This document shows, piece by piece, positions 49,590 to 57,706 of a stretch of 64,000 nt of DNA. The stretch spans positions 124,001-188,000 of the forward strand of contig NZ_JALKBH010000005.1 of NCBI RefSeq assembly GCF_023016115.1, given 5' to 3'. A program made the position numbers and the translations under genes. The notes below the pieces were generated by a model. It had not been told where the DNA came from and did not search any database. It saw only the letters and a program-made list of their open reading frames with translations. Position 1 is the stretch's first letter; each line of letters opens with the position of its first letter. This DNA is from Alcanivorax sp. S6407 (GTDB lineage: Bacteria; Pseudomonadota; Gammaproteobacteria; Pseudomonadales; Alcanivoracaceae).

Positions 49590-52184
49590 ATGGGGCGCCG
49601 CCTGACTGTGGATCAGCGTCGCTATCTGGCTGAGCACCTCTCGGTGCTGCTGCTGGTGGCGGCCTTGAGTGTGCTGCTCAGTGTCAGCGGCGCGCTGTCG
49701 TTCGTCGACCGTTACATCTATGACAACCTGATGCAGACCCTGCCGGACGAACCTGCCAGTGATGTGGTGATCGTCGGCATTGATGAATACAGCCTCCGTG
49801 AGATCGGGCGCTGGCCCTGGGACCGCAAGGTGCACGCGCAACTGATCGAGCGACTCACCGAGATGGGGGCCCGTGCGGTGCTCGTGGATCTGATTCTTTC
49901 CGAGCCTGATCGTAACAACCCTGCCTCCGACCAGGCCCTGGTGAATGCCATGGCCGCCAATGGTCATGTCTATCTGCCGGTGCATGTGGAGCAACTGCGA
50001 GCCGGTGGCCAGCTGATCGAGGTGCTGCCCTATGCGCCCTTTGCCCGGGCGGCTGCCGGATTGGGGCATGTGGATCTGGAGCTGGATACCGATGGGGTGG
50101 CCCGTTCGGTGTACATGCGCTCCGGCATTGGTCAGGCCTGGTGGCCGCACATTACCCAGACCCTGCTGGTGCACGAAGGAGATCTGGCAGAAAACCGTTT
50201 CCCCTCCGATCAGGGGGAAGAGTTCTCCGGGCTTGCCAACGTGCGCCGTTACCACCGTTATATTCCCTTTGTCAGCGGCCCCAACAGCTACCCGCAGGTG
50301 TCCGCCGTGGAGCTGCTGGAGAACCTGATCCCGGAGCAGTTGATCCGCGACCGTATTGTACTGGTGGGGGCCACAGCGGCGGGGCTGGGCGACATGCTGC
50401 CCACCCCGGTGGCCAGCAATGGTGAGCTCATGGCGGGCGTGGAAATCAATGCCAACCTGCTCGACGCGCTGCGCGATGACCGTCTGATTCGTGAACTGAA
50501 TATGCCCAGCGTGCTGATCCTCAGTGCCCTGCTGGCGTTGCTGGCGCCCCTGCTGTTGCCCTATGTGCTGCCGCGCTGGAGCATCCCGCTGGTGGCCGCC
50601 ATCATGCTGTCGTGCATGCTGGTGAGCATGGTGATGCTGATTACCCTGCGGCTGTGGATGCCGCCGGCCGCGGCAATGACTGCGGCCCTGATGGCTTACC
50701 CGTTGTGGACCTGGCGACGGCTTGAGTATTCCCTGTCCTATATGCGCAAGGCGCTGGAACGGCTGTCGGAATACAGTGAACTGAATCGCCGGCTCACCCG
50801 CTCGGCCTCGCTGGAACAGCTGGCCGTGATGTTGGACCGGGTATTGCCGGTGCGTGCATGGCAGCTAAGCGGGCCGGATTCCCGACTGGCTGGCGGTGAA
50901 GCCCTGTCTGCCCAGCAGTGGAAAGGCTCGCTGGCGAGACAGTATCGCTTCCGTCATGAAGGGCGCCGGTTCGAACTGCAGGTGGTCTGGCATCAGGGGC
51001 TGGATGCGGATACCTATGACTACTGGGTGAATGCCATGCTGGTGCGCATCCGCTCAGGGGTGCCCAGCGCAGGGCCGCGCTACGAGGTACTGGAAAATCA
51101 CATCGAGCGGCTGCGTCGGGAAGAAGAGCGGCAGGAGGCCCTGACCCGCTTCTTCCAGGTCACCCTGGCGCAGATTCGCGAAGGGGTGGTGATCGCTGAT
51201 GCCTGTGGCGGCATCGTCTTTGCCAACCCCCAGGCGGCCCTGTTGCTGGGGCTGGATGCCGGGCGTCTGAACAGCGGGGATTTCCCGGTCACCGACATCG
51301 GCCGGGAGCTGGAGTTGCGCGAACACAGCTGGGATGAGCTGTTGTGCCGCACCGTGGCGGAAGGACGCACGCAGCTGGAATGCCGCAACCGCCAGGGGGC
51401 GGATCTGTATCTGGACATGCTGCTGGTGCATGCCGGTGATAACCCCGGTCGAATGATGATCCTGTCCTTCAAGGATATTTCCGAGGTCAAATCCGCACTG
51501 CGTACCCGCTCGGAAATGCTCGACTTTCTTTCCCACGATCTGCGTTCGCCCATGGTGTCGGTGCTGGCCCTCACCGAGAAAATGCGTCAGGGCAGCAGCC
51601 AGGATGAGCTGCCGCAGTTTCTGGATAACGTGCAGCACTATGCCAGGAAGAACCTGAACATTGCCGAGCAGTTCCTGCAGCTGGCGCGGGTGGAAGCCGT
51701 GGACAGCGTGGAAATGAATGAGCAGGACATGCTCGATGTGGTGGAAAGCGCTATCGACCAGGTGCAGATTCAGGCCCAGCAGCGCGATATCGTGCTGCGC
51801 TTCGATTACAACCCGGATCAGGACGTCTGGGTGCAGGGCAACAACGAATTGCTGGAGCGGCTGGTGGTCAACCTGCTCACCAATGCCATCAAGTACAGCC
51901 ATGAGGGCAGCTCAGTGGATGTGCGCCTGTATGCTGAAAACGGTCAGGTCTGCTGTGAGGTGCGGGATCGCGGGGTGGGTATTCCGCCGGAGTTCCAGGC
52001 GCGCCTGTTTCAGCGCTTCAGCCGGGCCAGCACCAGTGGTGGTGCCGGCGTGCGCGGGGCCGGCATGGGGCTGCGCTTCGTCAAGGTGGTCACCGAGCGA
52101 CATGGCGGCGACATCCGGGTTCACAGCGTGGTCAACGAAGGTAGCCGCTTTACTCTGTGTTTACCCCGTATTGACATGGGATGA
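49590..52184 (+). CDS. CHASE2-PAS hybrid-free sensor histidine kinase
   Basis: An 864-residue kinase. TM helix near 17-38, CHASE2 extracytoplasmic domain (DVVIVGIDEYSLREIGRWPW, ARAVLVDLILSEPD, VGATAAGLGDMLPTP), three or four helices at about 300-385, a PAS domain near 525-640 and the kinase core: phosphoacceptor His649 in FLSHDLRSPM, N box LLTNAIKYS, G boxes DRGVGIPPEF and GAGMGLRFVK. CHASE2 proteins often occur beside FecR proteins. It is the last gene of the three-gene system and most likely phosphorylates the OmpR-type regulator upstream. Confidence 0.92.
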   Translation: MGRRLTVDQRRYLAEHLSVLLLVAALSVLLSVSGALSFVDRYIYDNLMQTLPDEPASDVVIVGIDEYSLREIGRWPWDRKVHAQLIERLTEMGARAVLVDLILSEPDRNNPASDQALVNAMAANGHVYLPVHVEQLRAGGQLIEVLPYAPFARAAAGLGHVDLELDTDGVARSVYMRSGIGQAWWPHITQTLLVHEGDLAENRFPSDQGEEFSGLANVRRYHRYIPFVSGPNSYPQVSAVELLENLIPEQLIRDRIVLVGATAAGLGDMLPTPVASNGELMAGVEINANLLDALRDDRLIRELNMPSVLILSALLALLAPLLLPYVLPRWSIPLVAAIMLSCMLVSMVMLITLRLWMPPAAAMTAALMAYPLWTWRRLEYSLSYMRKALERLSEYSELNRRLTRSASLEQLAVMLDRVLPVRAWQLSGPDSRLAGGEALSAQQWKGSLARQYRFRHEGRRFELQVVWHQGLDADTYDYWVNAMLVRIRSGVPSAGPRYEVLENHIERLRREEERQEALTRFFQVTLAQIREGVVIADACGGIVFANPQAALLLGLDAGRLNSGDFPVTDIGRELELREHSWDELLCRTVAEGRTQLECRNRQGADLYLDMLLVHAGDNPGRMMILSFKDISEVKSALRTRSEMLDFLSHDLRSPMVSVLALTEKMRQGSSQDELPQFLDNVQHYARKNLNIAEQFLQLARVEAVDSVEMNEQDMLDVVESAIDQVQIQAQQRDIVLRFDYNPDQDVWVQGNNELLERLVVNLLTNAIKYSHEGSSVDVRLYAENGQVCCEVRDRGVGIPPEFQARLFQRFSRASTSGGAGVRGAGMGLRFVKVVTERHGGDIRVHSVVNEGSRFTLCLPRIDMG

Positions 52185-52197
52185 TGTAAGTATTGCT

Positions 52198-52316
52198 GTA
52201 CGCCGGATGCCTGAAGCCGGACGGAAAAACCTGAAATTCTGGATGGGAAAGGCGAGTTTCGGGCTGGCAGGGCCGGTTTTCCGGCATCTGGCTTCTGGTA
52301 TCCAGTGTCAGGCCTG
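52198..52316. repeat. Heptad-repeat element, GGATGCC type, after the kinase gene
   Basis: Left units GTACGCC, GGATGCC, TGAAGCC, GGACGGA (52198-52225) begin thirteen bases after the stop codon. The right arm GGCATCT, GGCTTCT, GGTATCC, AGTGTCA (about 52283-52310) is inverted. Core of about 55 bases. Confidence 0.65.
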
Positions 52317-52426
52317 ACCATCACCAAAGTCGAAACAAGATGCCATTTTGTCCCCACGGCCTGAGCGGGTATAATCGCGAACCGCACGCCCCCTGAGGCG
52401 ATTCACAGAACAGTAGAGGTGTAATT

Positions 52427-52894
52427 GTGAAAAATATCCTGACAGCCAGCCTGGTACTGATTGCCGCCCTGTTTGCCGCCGGCAATGTGGCTGCCAAGAG
52501 CACCAAGGAAATCTCCCCCTACCCGCTGGGTGAGCGTTCCGTATTTAGCGACCGAGCCATCGAAGAGCGCATCAAGCCTGTCGGTTCTGTGTGTGTGGAA
52601 GGTGAAGAGTGTGGCACTGCTGCCCCCGCCGCTGAAGAAGTGGCCAGCGGCCCGCGTTCCGGTGATGCCGTCTACAACGCCTCCTGTGCTGCCTGTCACG
52701 CCACTGGCGCTGCTGGCGCACCGAAAACCGGTGATGCCGGTGCCTGGGCCCCGCGTATTGCCCAGGGCAACGCTACCCTGGTCAAGCACGCCATCGACGG
52801 CCTCAACGCCATGCCCCCGAAAGGCATGTGCATGACCTGCTCCGACGACGAGATCAAGGCTGCCGTCGAGTACATGGTTAGCGAAAGCAAGTAA
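52427..52894 (+). CDS. Cytochrome c5-like periplasmic protein
   Basis: A 155-residue exported class I cytochrome c. GTG start after AGAGGT; signal peptide (TASLVLIAALFAAGNVAA), an extended N-terminal region with two cysteines, the heme motif CAACH, and the c5-type C-terminus with a second CxxC (GMCMTC) after LNAMPPKG; the axial Met is in AMPP. It carries electrons in the respiratory chain. It is two bases upstream of a related lipoprotein cytochrome. Confidence 0.87.
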   Translation: MKNILTASLVLIAALFAAGNVAAKSTKEISPYPLGERSVFSDRAIEERIKPVGSVCVEGEECGTAAPAAEEVASGPRSGDAVYNASCAACHATGAAGAPKTGDAGAWAPRIAQGNATLVKHAIDGLNAMPPKGMCMTCSDDEIKAAVEYMVSESK

Positions 52895-52896
52895 CC

Positions 52897-53256
52897 ATGA
52901 CCCGGATCCTGTCAGTCACGGCGGCCCTGCTACTGGCCGCCTGCTCTGACAGTGACTCCCCCAACAGCGCCCCGACTGCCTCCGCCGATACGGCGGAACC
53001 CCGCAGCGGGGCGTTGTTGTATCGTCAGTACTGCGTCAACTGCCACGGCAGCGGCGCAGCCGGCGCTCCCCAGGTGGGCAAGGACCACCGCCTCTACTGG
53101 TCCCACGAAGTGGAAGAAGAGGGCTTCGACACCCTCGTCCAGGAAGCCATCCATGGCATCAACGCCATGCCTCCCCGCGGCAATTGCTACGACTGCACTG
53201 ATGAGGAAGTTCGTCAGGCGGTGTTGTATATGCTGCAACTCAGCGCGGCGAAGTAA
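52897..53256 (+). CDS. Cytochrome c5-like lipoprotein
   Basis: A 119-residue cytochrome with a lipoprotein signal (LSVTAALLLAAC, lipobox LAAC), heme motif CVNCH, and the same C-terminal INAMPPRGNCYDCTDEEVRQAV layout as its neighbour, so the two are a tandem duplication with one member membrane-anchored. ATG directly follows the upstream stop. Predicted to hand electrons to or from the soluble partner at the periplasmic face. A heptad array starts five bases after its stop. Confidence 0.87.
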   Translation: MTRILSVTAALLLAACSDSDSPNSAPTASADTAEPRSGALLYRQYCVNCHGSGAAGAPQVGKDHRLYWSHEVEEEGFDTLVQEAIHGINAMPPRGNCYDCTDEEVRQAVLYMLQLSAAK

Positions 53257-53261
53257 AAACC

Positions 53262-53650
53262 AGCTGCAAGTTTCAAGCTGCAAGCTGCAAGGCGCGATCG
53301 GGTGCCGAGTTGGCGGTGGGGCCGTGCCCGCGATCTGACGTTTGGGGGCGGATTCCTCGAATAAAAAAGGTTCATCGCGGATTAGCGGGAAGATGCTGCT
53401 GCCGTGCCCTTCCCGTAGGCGTCGCTCGCGGCGCGACCCGGGCTCGGCGAGATTGGATGGGGCTTCGCCCTTCGCCATGCAAGCATAGCTCCCACTTGGC
53501 TAATCCACCCTCTGCAGCGGCGCGCTGTGGGTTTGCCTTTTGTAGGAGTTCCACTTGGGGGACGAAGGGGTTGCAGCTGTGCACTCTGTGGTAAATCTGC
53601 TTTTGATCTTTGCGTGCCGCATGTTGCGTGAAGCGTGTTGCAGCTGCGGA
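53262..53650. repeat. Heptad arrays around a gene-free stretch
   Basis: AGCTGCA, AGTTTCA, AGCTGCA, AGCTGCA, AGGCGCG (53262-53296) starts five bases after the cytochrome stop. A second type, GCATGTT, GCGTGAA, GCGTGTT, GCAGCTG (53619-53646), lies near the other end. The stretch to 53957 holds short ORFs without motifs and no integrase gene; it borders the cassette array. Confidence 0.65.
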
Positions 53651-53957
53651 GCGGCCAAAAAAACCTCCCATTTTCACCCGCGCGCAAGTTGAATATGTAG
53701 GATATGGCTTACATATTTTTGTAAGTGATTGAGTTAGGTTGTGTTTTGGGAAAAGTAGATGCAAGAAATGTCCGAGTTAAAAATTCCCGTTCAACACGCA
53801 ATTGCAAGAAAAGTCTGTTGAGAGTGGTTCCTGACTGTGGGCCAAGTCGCTGATTGGTAGACAATTTGATGTGATTCTGGGGCGAGGGTTGATCGGGGAT
53901 ATACAGCAAAGTGTTATATCGCATCTGCAATTGAATAAACTGTTATGCAGAAATGAC

Positions 53958-54254
53958 ATGAGTAGATTCTTGAGCGCTTCACTTCTAATTCAGATTGTTC
54001 TTATTTCATTATTCGTTATTTTGGGGTTGCAGTCAGATCAGGCAATGGATAAGTCTGGAGTTGGTGATTTAGAAGAATGGCGGCGTTTAAATAATCTCTC
54101 TGGAGCGGCACTCTATGGGGCTGTTATTTTGTGGTTGGCATCACTCTTATCATCGCTGTTAACTCGCACGTTTAGATCCAAAATAGCTCAATCAGCTATA
54201 GGTGTGCCGCCATTGCTCCTAGTCTTTGGTTGGTGTTTGTTATGGTTTGTCTAG
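53958..54254 (+). CDS. Cassette gene 1: small membrane protein
   Basis: A 98-residue protein with three hydrophobic segments: LSASLLIQIVLISLFVILGL, ALYGAVILWLASLLSSLL and AIGVPPLLLVFGWCLLWF. It is recognisable only as an integral membrane protein. It occupies the first cassette, between the 53942 core-like site and attC1, with its stop codon five bases before the attC. Codon use is AT-rich compared with flanking chromosomal genes. Confidence 0.6.
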   Translation: MSRFLSASLLIQIVLISLFVILGLQSDQAMDKSGVGDLEEWRRLNNLSGAALYGAVILWLASLLSSLLTRTFRSKIAQSAIGVPPLLLVFGWCLLWFV

Positions 54255-54258
54255 TAAT

Positions 54259-54336
54259 GCATAACAAGCGGCGCCAGGCAGACCAAACTTCCGCTCGTTC
54301 CTCGCTCCAATTTGCCCGCTGCGCCGGGCGTTAAGT
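54259..54336 (+). mobile_element. attC: attC site 1
   Basis: GCATAAC (54259-54265) and GTTAAGT (54330-54336) are the outer boxes, 78 bases in all. The arms GCGGCGCCAGGCAG and CCCGCTGCGCCGGGC are imperfectly complementary. The first box differs from RYYYAAC at one base. Confidence 0.8.
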
Positions 54337-54354
54337 GCATAAAGGAGTCATGGC

Positions 54355-54588
54355 TTGTTCGAATCAAATGAATTGAATGCAATTCTCAAGTCAGAGCTGG
54401 CTCGGGGAAACGAAATTGCCGAGGAATCAGCTTGGCCACCCAAATGCAAGAAAATAGTTATTCTAAAGCGTCGCTTTCATCACTCGTATGAAAATAGCGG
54501 CCTAGATTACCGAAAAATAAATGATCCGCACTATTGGTATGCGGAATACTCTACAAGCAATCAGGCAGAGTGTTTAGCATGCAAGTGA
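54355..54588 (+). CDS. Cassette gene 2: small unknown protein
   Basis: A 77-residue hydrophilic protein (MFESNELNAILKSELARG, then basic KCKKIVILKRRFHHSYENSGL, ending ECLACK). It starts with TTG behind GGAG at the right distance; the ATG five bases earlier is in another frame and stops quickly. No family is recognised. Its position directly between two attC sites supports it as a genuine cassette gene. Confidence 0.5.
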   Translation: MFESNELNAILKSELARGNEIAEESAWPPKCKKIVILKRRFHHSYENSGLDYRKINDPHYWYAEYSTSNQAECLACK

Positions 54589-54594
54589 GCAAGC

Positions 54595-54670
54595 ACTTAA
54601 CAAGCAAAGGCAGCATCGCCCCTTCGGGGCTGGACCTCGCTACGCTCGGCCGCTGCTTTGGGCGTTAGGT
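54595..54670 (+). mobile_element. attC: attC site 2
   Basis: ACTTAAC (54595-54601) fits RYYYAAC exactly and GTTAGGT (54664-54670) fits GTTRRRY exactly. The inner arms AAAGGCAGC and GCTGCTTT pair except for one extra G, the extrahelical base typical of attC. Confidence 0.92.
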
Positions 54671-54683
54671 TTTGGAGTAAATA

Positions 54684-56222
54684 GTGAACGTCGAAGAAGA
54701 ATTATCTCAGTGGCTGGATATTAATATCCCCCTAAGGAGAGTAAACAAGTCTAGGGACGCACAGGCTGTTTTGCTGCACTATGGGTTTGGTGACATTGCT
54801 TGGCCCACTCTTGAGCAAATAGGTGAGCAGCTTTCGATCGGAACCAGAGAGCGAGTTCGGCAGGTTCTCAACTCTACTTTCAAGACCAAAGCATCGATCG
54901 AACATTTCCCAGTACTTCGAGTTGCGTTAGAAGAAATTAGTAAAGTTGATTTCGAATCTATACCTGAAGTTCGTAAAAGGCTCATAAGCTTGGGGGTTAT
55001 TTCCCCGAGTACTCGAATTCGTGGACTGTTAAATCTAGGGAGTGACCTCAGGGCGATCGGAAACTACGAGTTAGTGGACCACGATCTGACAAAGCTTTCT
55101 CGTTCTGAAGCGGAGTTTGACGAAAAAACTTTTCTGGGCACGAAGTCAGCGATAGGAGATCTCAAGAAGACTTTCAAGAAAGCGAAGACTCTGCCAGGGC
55201 TTCTTGGGTTGGCTGCCAAGGCGTACCTCGAAGATGAAATTGGGCCAGAAGCGGCTGATCGAATATGGCGCTTTATGGAGCTTGGTGCCGAGGCGGAAGT
55301 TATTAAAGACGGTGATCAACAGTGGTATATCTTCGAGAACCGAGATAACACACTTATAAACAGCTGCGAGAAAGTAGCCTCAATTTCCTCTTCCAATAAT
55401 GTTCAAGTTCTTGCTGAGACGCTCCGAAATTCTCTACGTCGGCGGACTAAGAAGTACGAGTACCCCAGCTCTGAAGTCATTCGAAAATGGATATATCAGT
55501 CAAAGTGGTTTGAGATTACCAATGGTGTTGCGGTTTTCCTTGTTTCGCCCCAGCCCTTAACAGAAATCGAACAGGCTGTCGTGCAGCATCTAGCAGGCAA
55601 AGGGCCGAGTATGTATCCGCCTCTGAAAGACCACTTACTCGGACTTGGATTTAGCAAGCCAAATATTGATAAGGCGGTCACTACGTCCCCTCTGGTATTC
55701 GTCGACAAAACGGATATTCGTAAGAAGTACACCTACACCCTCATTTCAGAGGTCGAATATGCGGACAAATCATCAGCTGATTTTGATGAAAGATATAGAG
55801 TTTTCAGCAATCGCTTGAAGAGGCTATTAACTACTGGCGGCCCCGAAGTCTCCAGAGAAGTCCGTGTAAGACGGGAGCAATCGATCCTTCGGGAATGGCT
55901 GTTCAATGGGAAGCTGAGCGAAAACTGTGCTATTTGTGGAAAAGAATATTCCGTTGCAGCATTGGTTACTGCTCATAAGAAAAAGCGCGCTGATTGCACT
56001 GATTCGGAGAAGACGGACCCAAGAATTGTCTTTCCTCTATGCTTATTTGGGTGCGACTTTCTATATGAGGCCGGGATGGTCAGGATATTTAACGGAAAGG
56101 TTGTCAGTTCCCGCAAAGATACAGAGCAAACAACTGATATTTTGGTGGCCAATGCTGTGGATGGGAATGCTGTAGATGAGCGTTGGCTTAAAGGTAAAGC
56201 CTCCTATTTTGGACAAACCTAA
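54684..56222 (+). CDS. Cassette gene 3: sigma-like HTH protein with HNH nuclease-like C-terminus
   Basis: A 512-residue protein starting with GTG behind GGAG. Near residue 40 is a sigma-70 region 4-like helix-turn-helix (WPTLEQIGEQLSIGTRERVRQVL). The C-terminal 110 residues look like an HNH nuclease of the CxxC plus AH plus GCD variant: CAIC (415-418), TAHKKKRADC (430-438), LCLFGCDFLYEAGMV (452-466). The middle part is unrecognised. Its stop codon lies inside attC3. A role in defence or DNA handling is possible but is inference. Confidence 0.6.
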   Translation: MNVEEELSQWLDINIPLRRVNKSRDAQAVLLHYGFGDIAWPTLEQIGEQLSIGTRERVRQVLNSTFKTKASIEHFPVLRVALEEISKVDFESIPEVRKRLISLGVISPSTRIRGLLNLGSDLRAIGNYELVDHDLTKLSRSEAEFDEKTFLGTKSAIGDLKKTFKKAKTLPGLLGLAAKAYLEDEIGPEAADRIWRFMELGAEAEVIKDGDQQWYIFENRDNTLINSCEKVASISSSNNVQVLAETLRNSLRRRTKKYEYPSSEVIRKWIYQSKWFEITNGVAVFLVSPQPLTEIEQAVVQHLAGKGPSMYPPLKDHLLGLGFSKPNIDKAVTTSPLVFVDKTDIRKKYTYTLISEVEYADKSSADFDERYRVFSNRLKRLLTTGGPEVSREVRVRREQSILREWLFNGKLSENCAICGKEYSVAALVTAHKKKRADCTDSEKTDPRIVFPLCLFGCDFLYEAGMVRIFNGKVVSSRKDTEQTTDILVANAVDGNAVDERWLKGKASYFGQT

Positions 56223-56288
56223 CAAATTGCTGCACGCGGATAAATTACTCGCTGCGCTCCCAATTTACCGGTGAGCAAGGCGTTAGTG
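56217..56288 (+). mobile_element. attC: attC site 3
   Basis: ACCTAAC (56217-56223) fits RYYYAAC; the right box GTTAGTG (56282-56288) keeps the GTT triplet but departs from RRRY. The arms TTGCTGCACGCGGATAAATT and AATTTACCGGTGAGCAA pair with three unpaired spots. It includes the stop codon of cassette gene 3. Confidence 0.85.
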
Positions 56289-56300
56289 GCATTAAGGAAT

Positions 56301-56660
56301 ATGGAACAATATAGGGCCCCAGAGTCGGAGTTAGAGAAAGCTCGGAAAGAGCTATCTATCGATAAGAAAAAGCAACGGTTTTTAGTGGCATTGTTTGCGT
56401 TTTCGCTTTACGCGGCGGGAGCTTTAGCAAGCTACCTGCTGAATGGTGGTTTTTACAGCGTGGGAAGCAAGAATTTTTTGAATGTTTCAATGATATTGAC
56501 GCTATTCTATGCATTCTCTGTGGGGGCTTTCCTGTCTATTTTTAGTCCCTTGAACTGGTTTTGGGGGCTGGCTGTTGTGTTTTGTCAGGTTTACGGTGTT
56601 GCGGTAAGTTTTGTGATCGTCTTGTACCTTTACCTCCGAAAAATAAAGGTAAGGACATAA
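56301..56660 (+). CDS. Cassette gene 4: small membrane protein
   Basis: A 119-residue protein. A charged N-terminal helix (SELEKARKELSIDKKKQRF) is followed by three hydrophobic segments (ALFAFSLYAAGALASYLL, VSMILTLFYAFSVGAFLSIF, VSFVIVLYLYL). The ORF can be extended upstream to a GTG inside attC3, but the ATG at 56301 behind AAGGA is preferred. No family recognised. It fills the last cassette. Confidence 0.6.
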   Translation: MEQYRAPESELEKARKELSIDKKKQRFLVALFAFSLYAAGALASYLLNGGFYSVGSKNFLNVSMILTLFYAFSVGAFLSIFSPLNWFWGLAVVFCQVYGVAVSFVIVLYLYLRKIKVRT

Positions 56661-56661
56661 C
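56655..56661 (+). mobile_element. attC: Half attC at the right border of the array
   Basis: ACATAAC followed by AAACG matches the left half of the other attC sites, but no matching GTTRRRY half is seen downstream before the next chromosomal gene. The site appears truncated. Confidence 0.55.
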
Positions 56662-56702
56662 AAACGACTGTGATCCTGCATGCCATTACTAATGGTGCCT
56701 TT

Positions 56703-57197
56703 ATGTTCCTTCTAAACTTGTCCCTGGTATTTTCCGCATTTCTTTGCTCTCTGGTTGCCGGCTTTCTGTTTGCCTGGGCGGTGGTGATCATGCCCGGGAT
56801 TCGTTCGCTGGATGACAAGGCGTTTATCCGCGCGTTTCAGGTGACGGATGGGGTGATTCAGGATGGCCATCCCCTGTTTCTGCTGGTCTGGCTGGGCTCT
56901 GCTGTTGCCATTATCGTATGCGGGTTGCTGGGGTTGTCTGTGCTGCAGGGCGTAGATCTTGTTCTGTTGTCGCTGGCGGTGGGTGGCTATCTGGCCGGGG
57001 TGCAGGGTTCCACCATTGCGGTTCATCTGCCGCTGAATAACACCTTGCAGCGTCTTGATCTGGAGGTCATGGGTGAGGAGGCTATTGCCGAGGCCAGAGC
57101 GGCTTTCGAGTCTCGCTGGAACCGATCCAATGTTATCCGCACGGCGATAGCCTGTGCGGTGTCACTGCTGTTGATCCTGTTGTTGTTCCGGCTTTGA
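56703..57197 (+). CDS. DUF1772 (anthrone-oxygenase-like) membrane protein
   Basis: A 164-residue membrane protein with four helices. The N-terminus GFLFAWAVVIMPGIRSLDDKAFIRAFQ and later PLNNTLQRLDLEV and FESRWNRSNVIRTAIA are the DUF1772 signature. The start is set at the ATG giving the family N-terminus; an upstream GTG lies at the broken edge of the cassette array. GC content is back to chromosomal level. Its end overlaps the convergent secreted-protein gene by 36 bases. Confidence 0.8.
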   Translation: MFLLNLSLVFSAFLCSLVAGFLFAWAVVIMPGIRSLDDKAFIRAFQVTDGVIQDGHPLFLLVWLGSAVAIIVCGLLGLSVLQGVDLVLLSLAVGGYLAGVQGSTIAVHLPLNNTLQRLDLEVMGEEAIAEARAAFESRWNRSNVIRTAIACAVSLLLILLLFRL

Positions 57198-57578
57198 TTC
57201 TGCTGGCCCGGTGCCATTGCCGGGTTGGTGTGTGTAGGTCAGGCGGGTTTCACCAAGTACTTCGCAGGCCTGCAGGATGCGGGCTTCTACCAGAACGTCA
57301 TCTCCCGGCTGCAGCTCAAGTTCCACATCCCCTGTGGTCTTGCTATCCCCGTTAATGAACAGCTTGCTGGACTCACTGTTGATCAGGGTGGTGCCGTTGC
57401 GGGTGCGGCTGGCTCGCAGCAGGTAGGTGAGCGTATTCCAGGTGCCCTGGCAGCTGACTTCCAGACGAAACTGGTGCCGGTTATCAATGGCACTGTGATG
57501 GATTGTCAGCTCACAGTCCTGTGCTGAGGCTTGGAGTGACAGGGCGAGCAGGCTGAAACCGATCAGGGGATTTTTCAT
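57162..57578 (-). CDS. Secreted beta-rich protein, CsgH-like
   Basis: A 138-residue exported protein with signal peptide (NPLIGFSLLALSLQASA). The mature part is beta-rich, with YLLRASRTRNGTTLINSESSKLFINGD and GDVELELQPGDDVLVEARI, which recalls CsgH-type curli chaperones; two cysteines may form a disulfide. No csgA or csgB gene is in the window, so the match is tentative. The C-terminus is Gln-rich (KPEQQQDQQQ). Start placed at the methionine of the signal peptide. Confidence 0.5.
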   Translation of the reverse strand: MKNPLIGFSLLALSLQASAQDCELTIHHSAIDNRHQFRLEVSCQGTWNTLTYLLRASRTRNGTTLINSESSKLFINGDSKTTGDVELELQPGDDVLVEARILQACEVLGETRLTYTHQPGNGTGPAESKPEQQQDQQQ

Positions 57579-57706
57579 GAAGCTTGGCAGCGGCTGGCGG
57601 GTGGCGACCAGTTTACCCCTGCCATGGATAAGGCCCAAGTGCTGGCGACGGTGGGGACAAGTCGTTAGGGTTGAAGATGAAGCTGATCAGCAAAGTGGCA
57701 GGATAA

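Larger units (their letters stand above)
53942..56661 (+). mobile_element. Integron-type cassette array without integrase (CALIN)
   Basis: Four genes in the same direction, each followed by an attC-like site: complete sites at 54259-54336, 54595-54670 and 56217-56288, and a half site at 56655-56661. Each complete site begins with an RYYYAAC-type box, ends with a GTTRRRY-type box, and has imperfect self-complementary arms with unpaired bases. The DNA is visibly AT-richer than its surroundings and each cassette has one short-leader gene. A core-like GTTATGC at 53942 marks the left border. No integrase gene or attI is seen in the window, so the array is a CALIN or a remnant. Confidence 0.85.

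Noticed and set aside
53797-53948. A possible further attC around GTTATGC at 53942
   Set aside because: No complementary left half with an RYYYAAC box at a proper distance; kept only as a core-like border.
53257-53957. Search for an integron integrase or attI beside the cassette array
   Set aside because: No tyrosine-recombinase motif in any frame of this stretch or elsewhere in the window; only repeats are seen.
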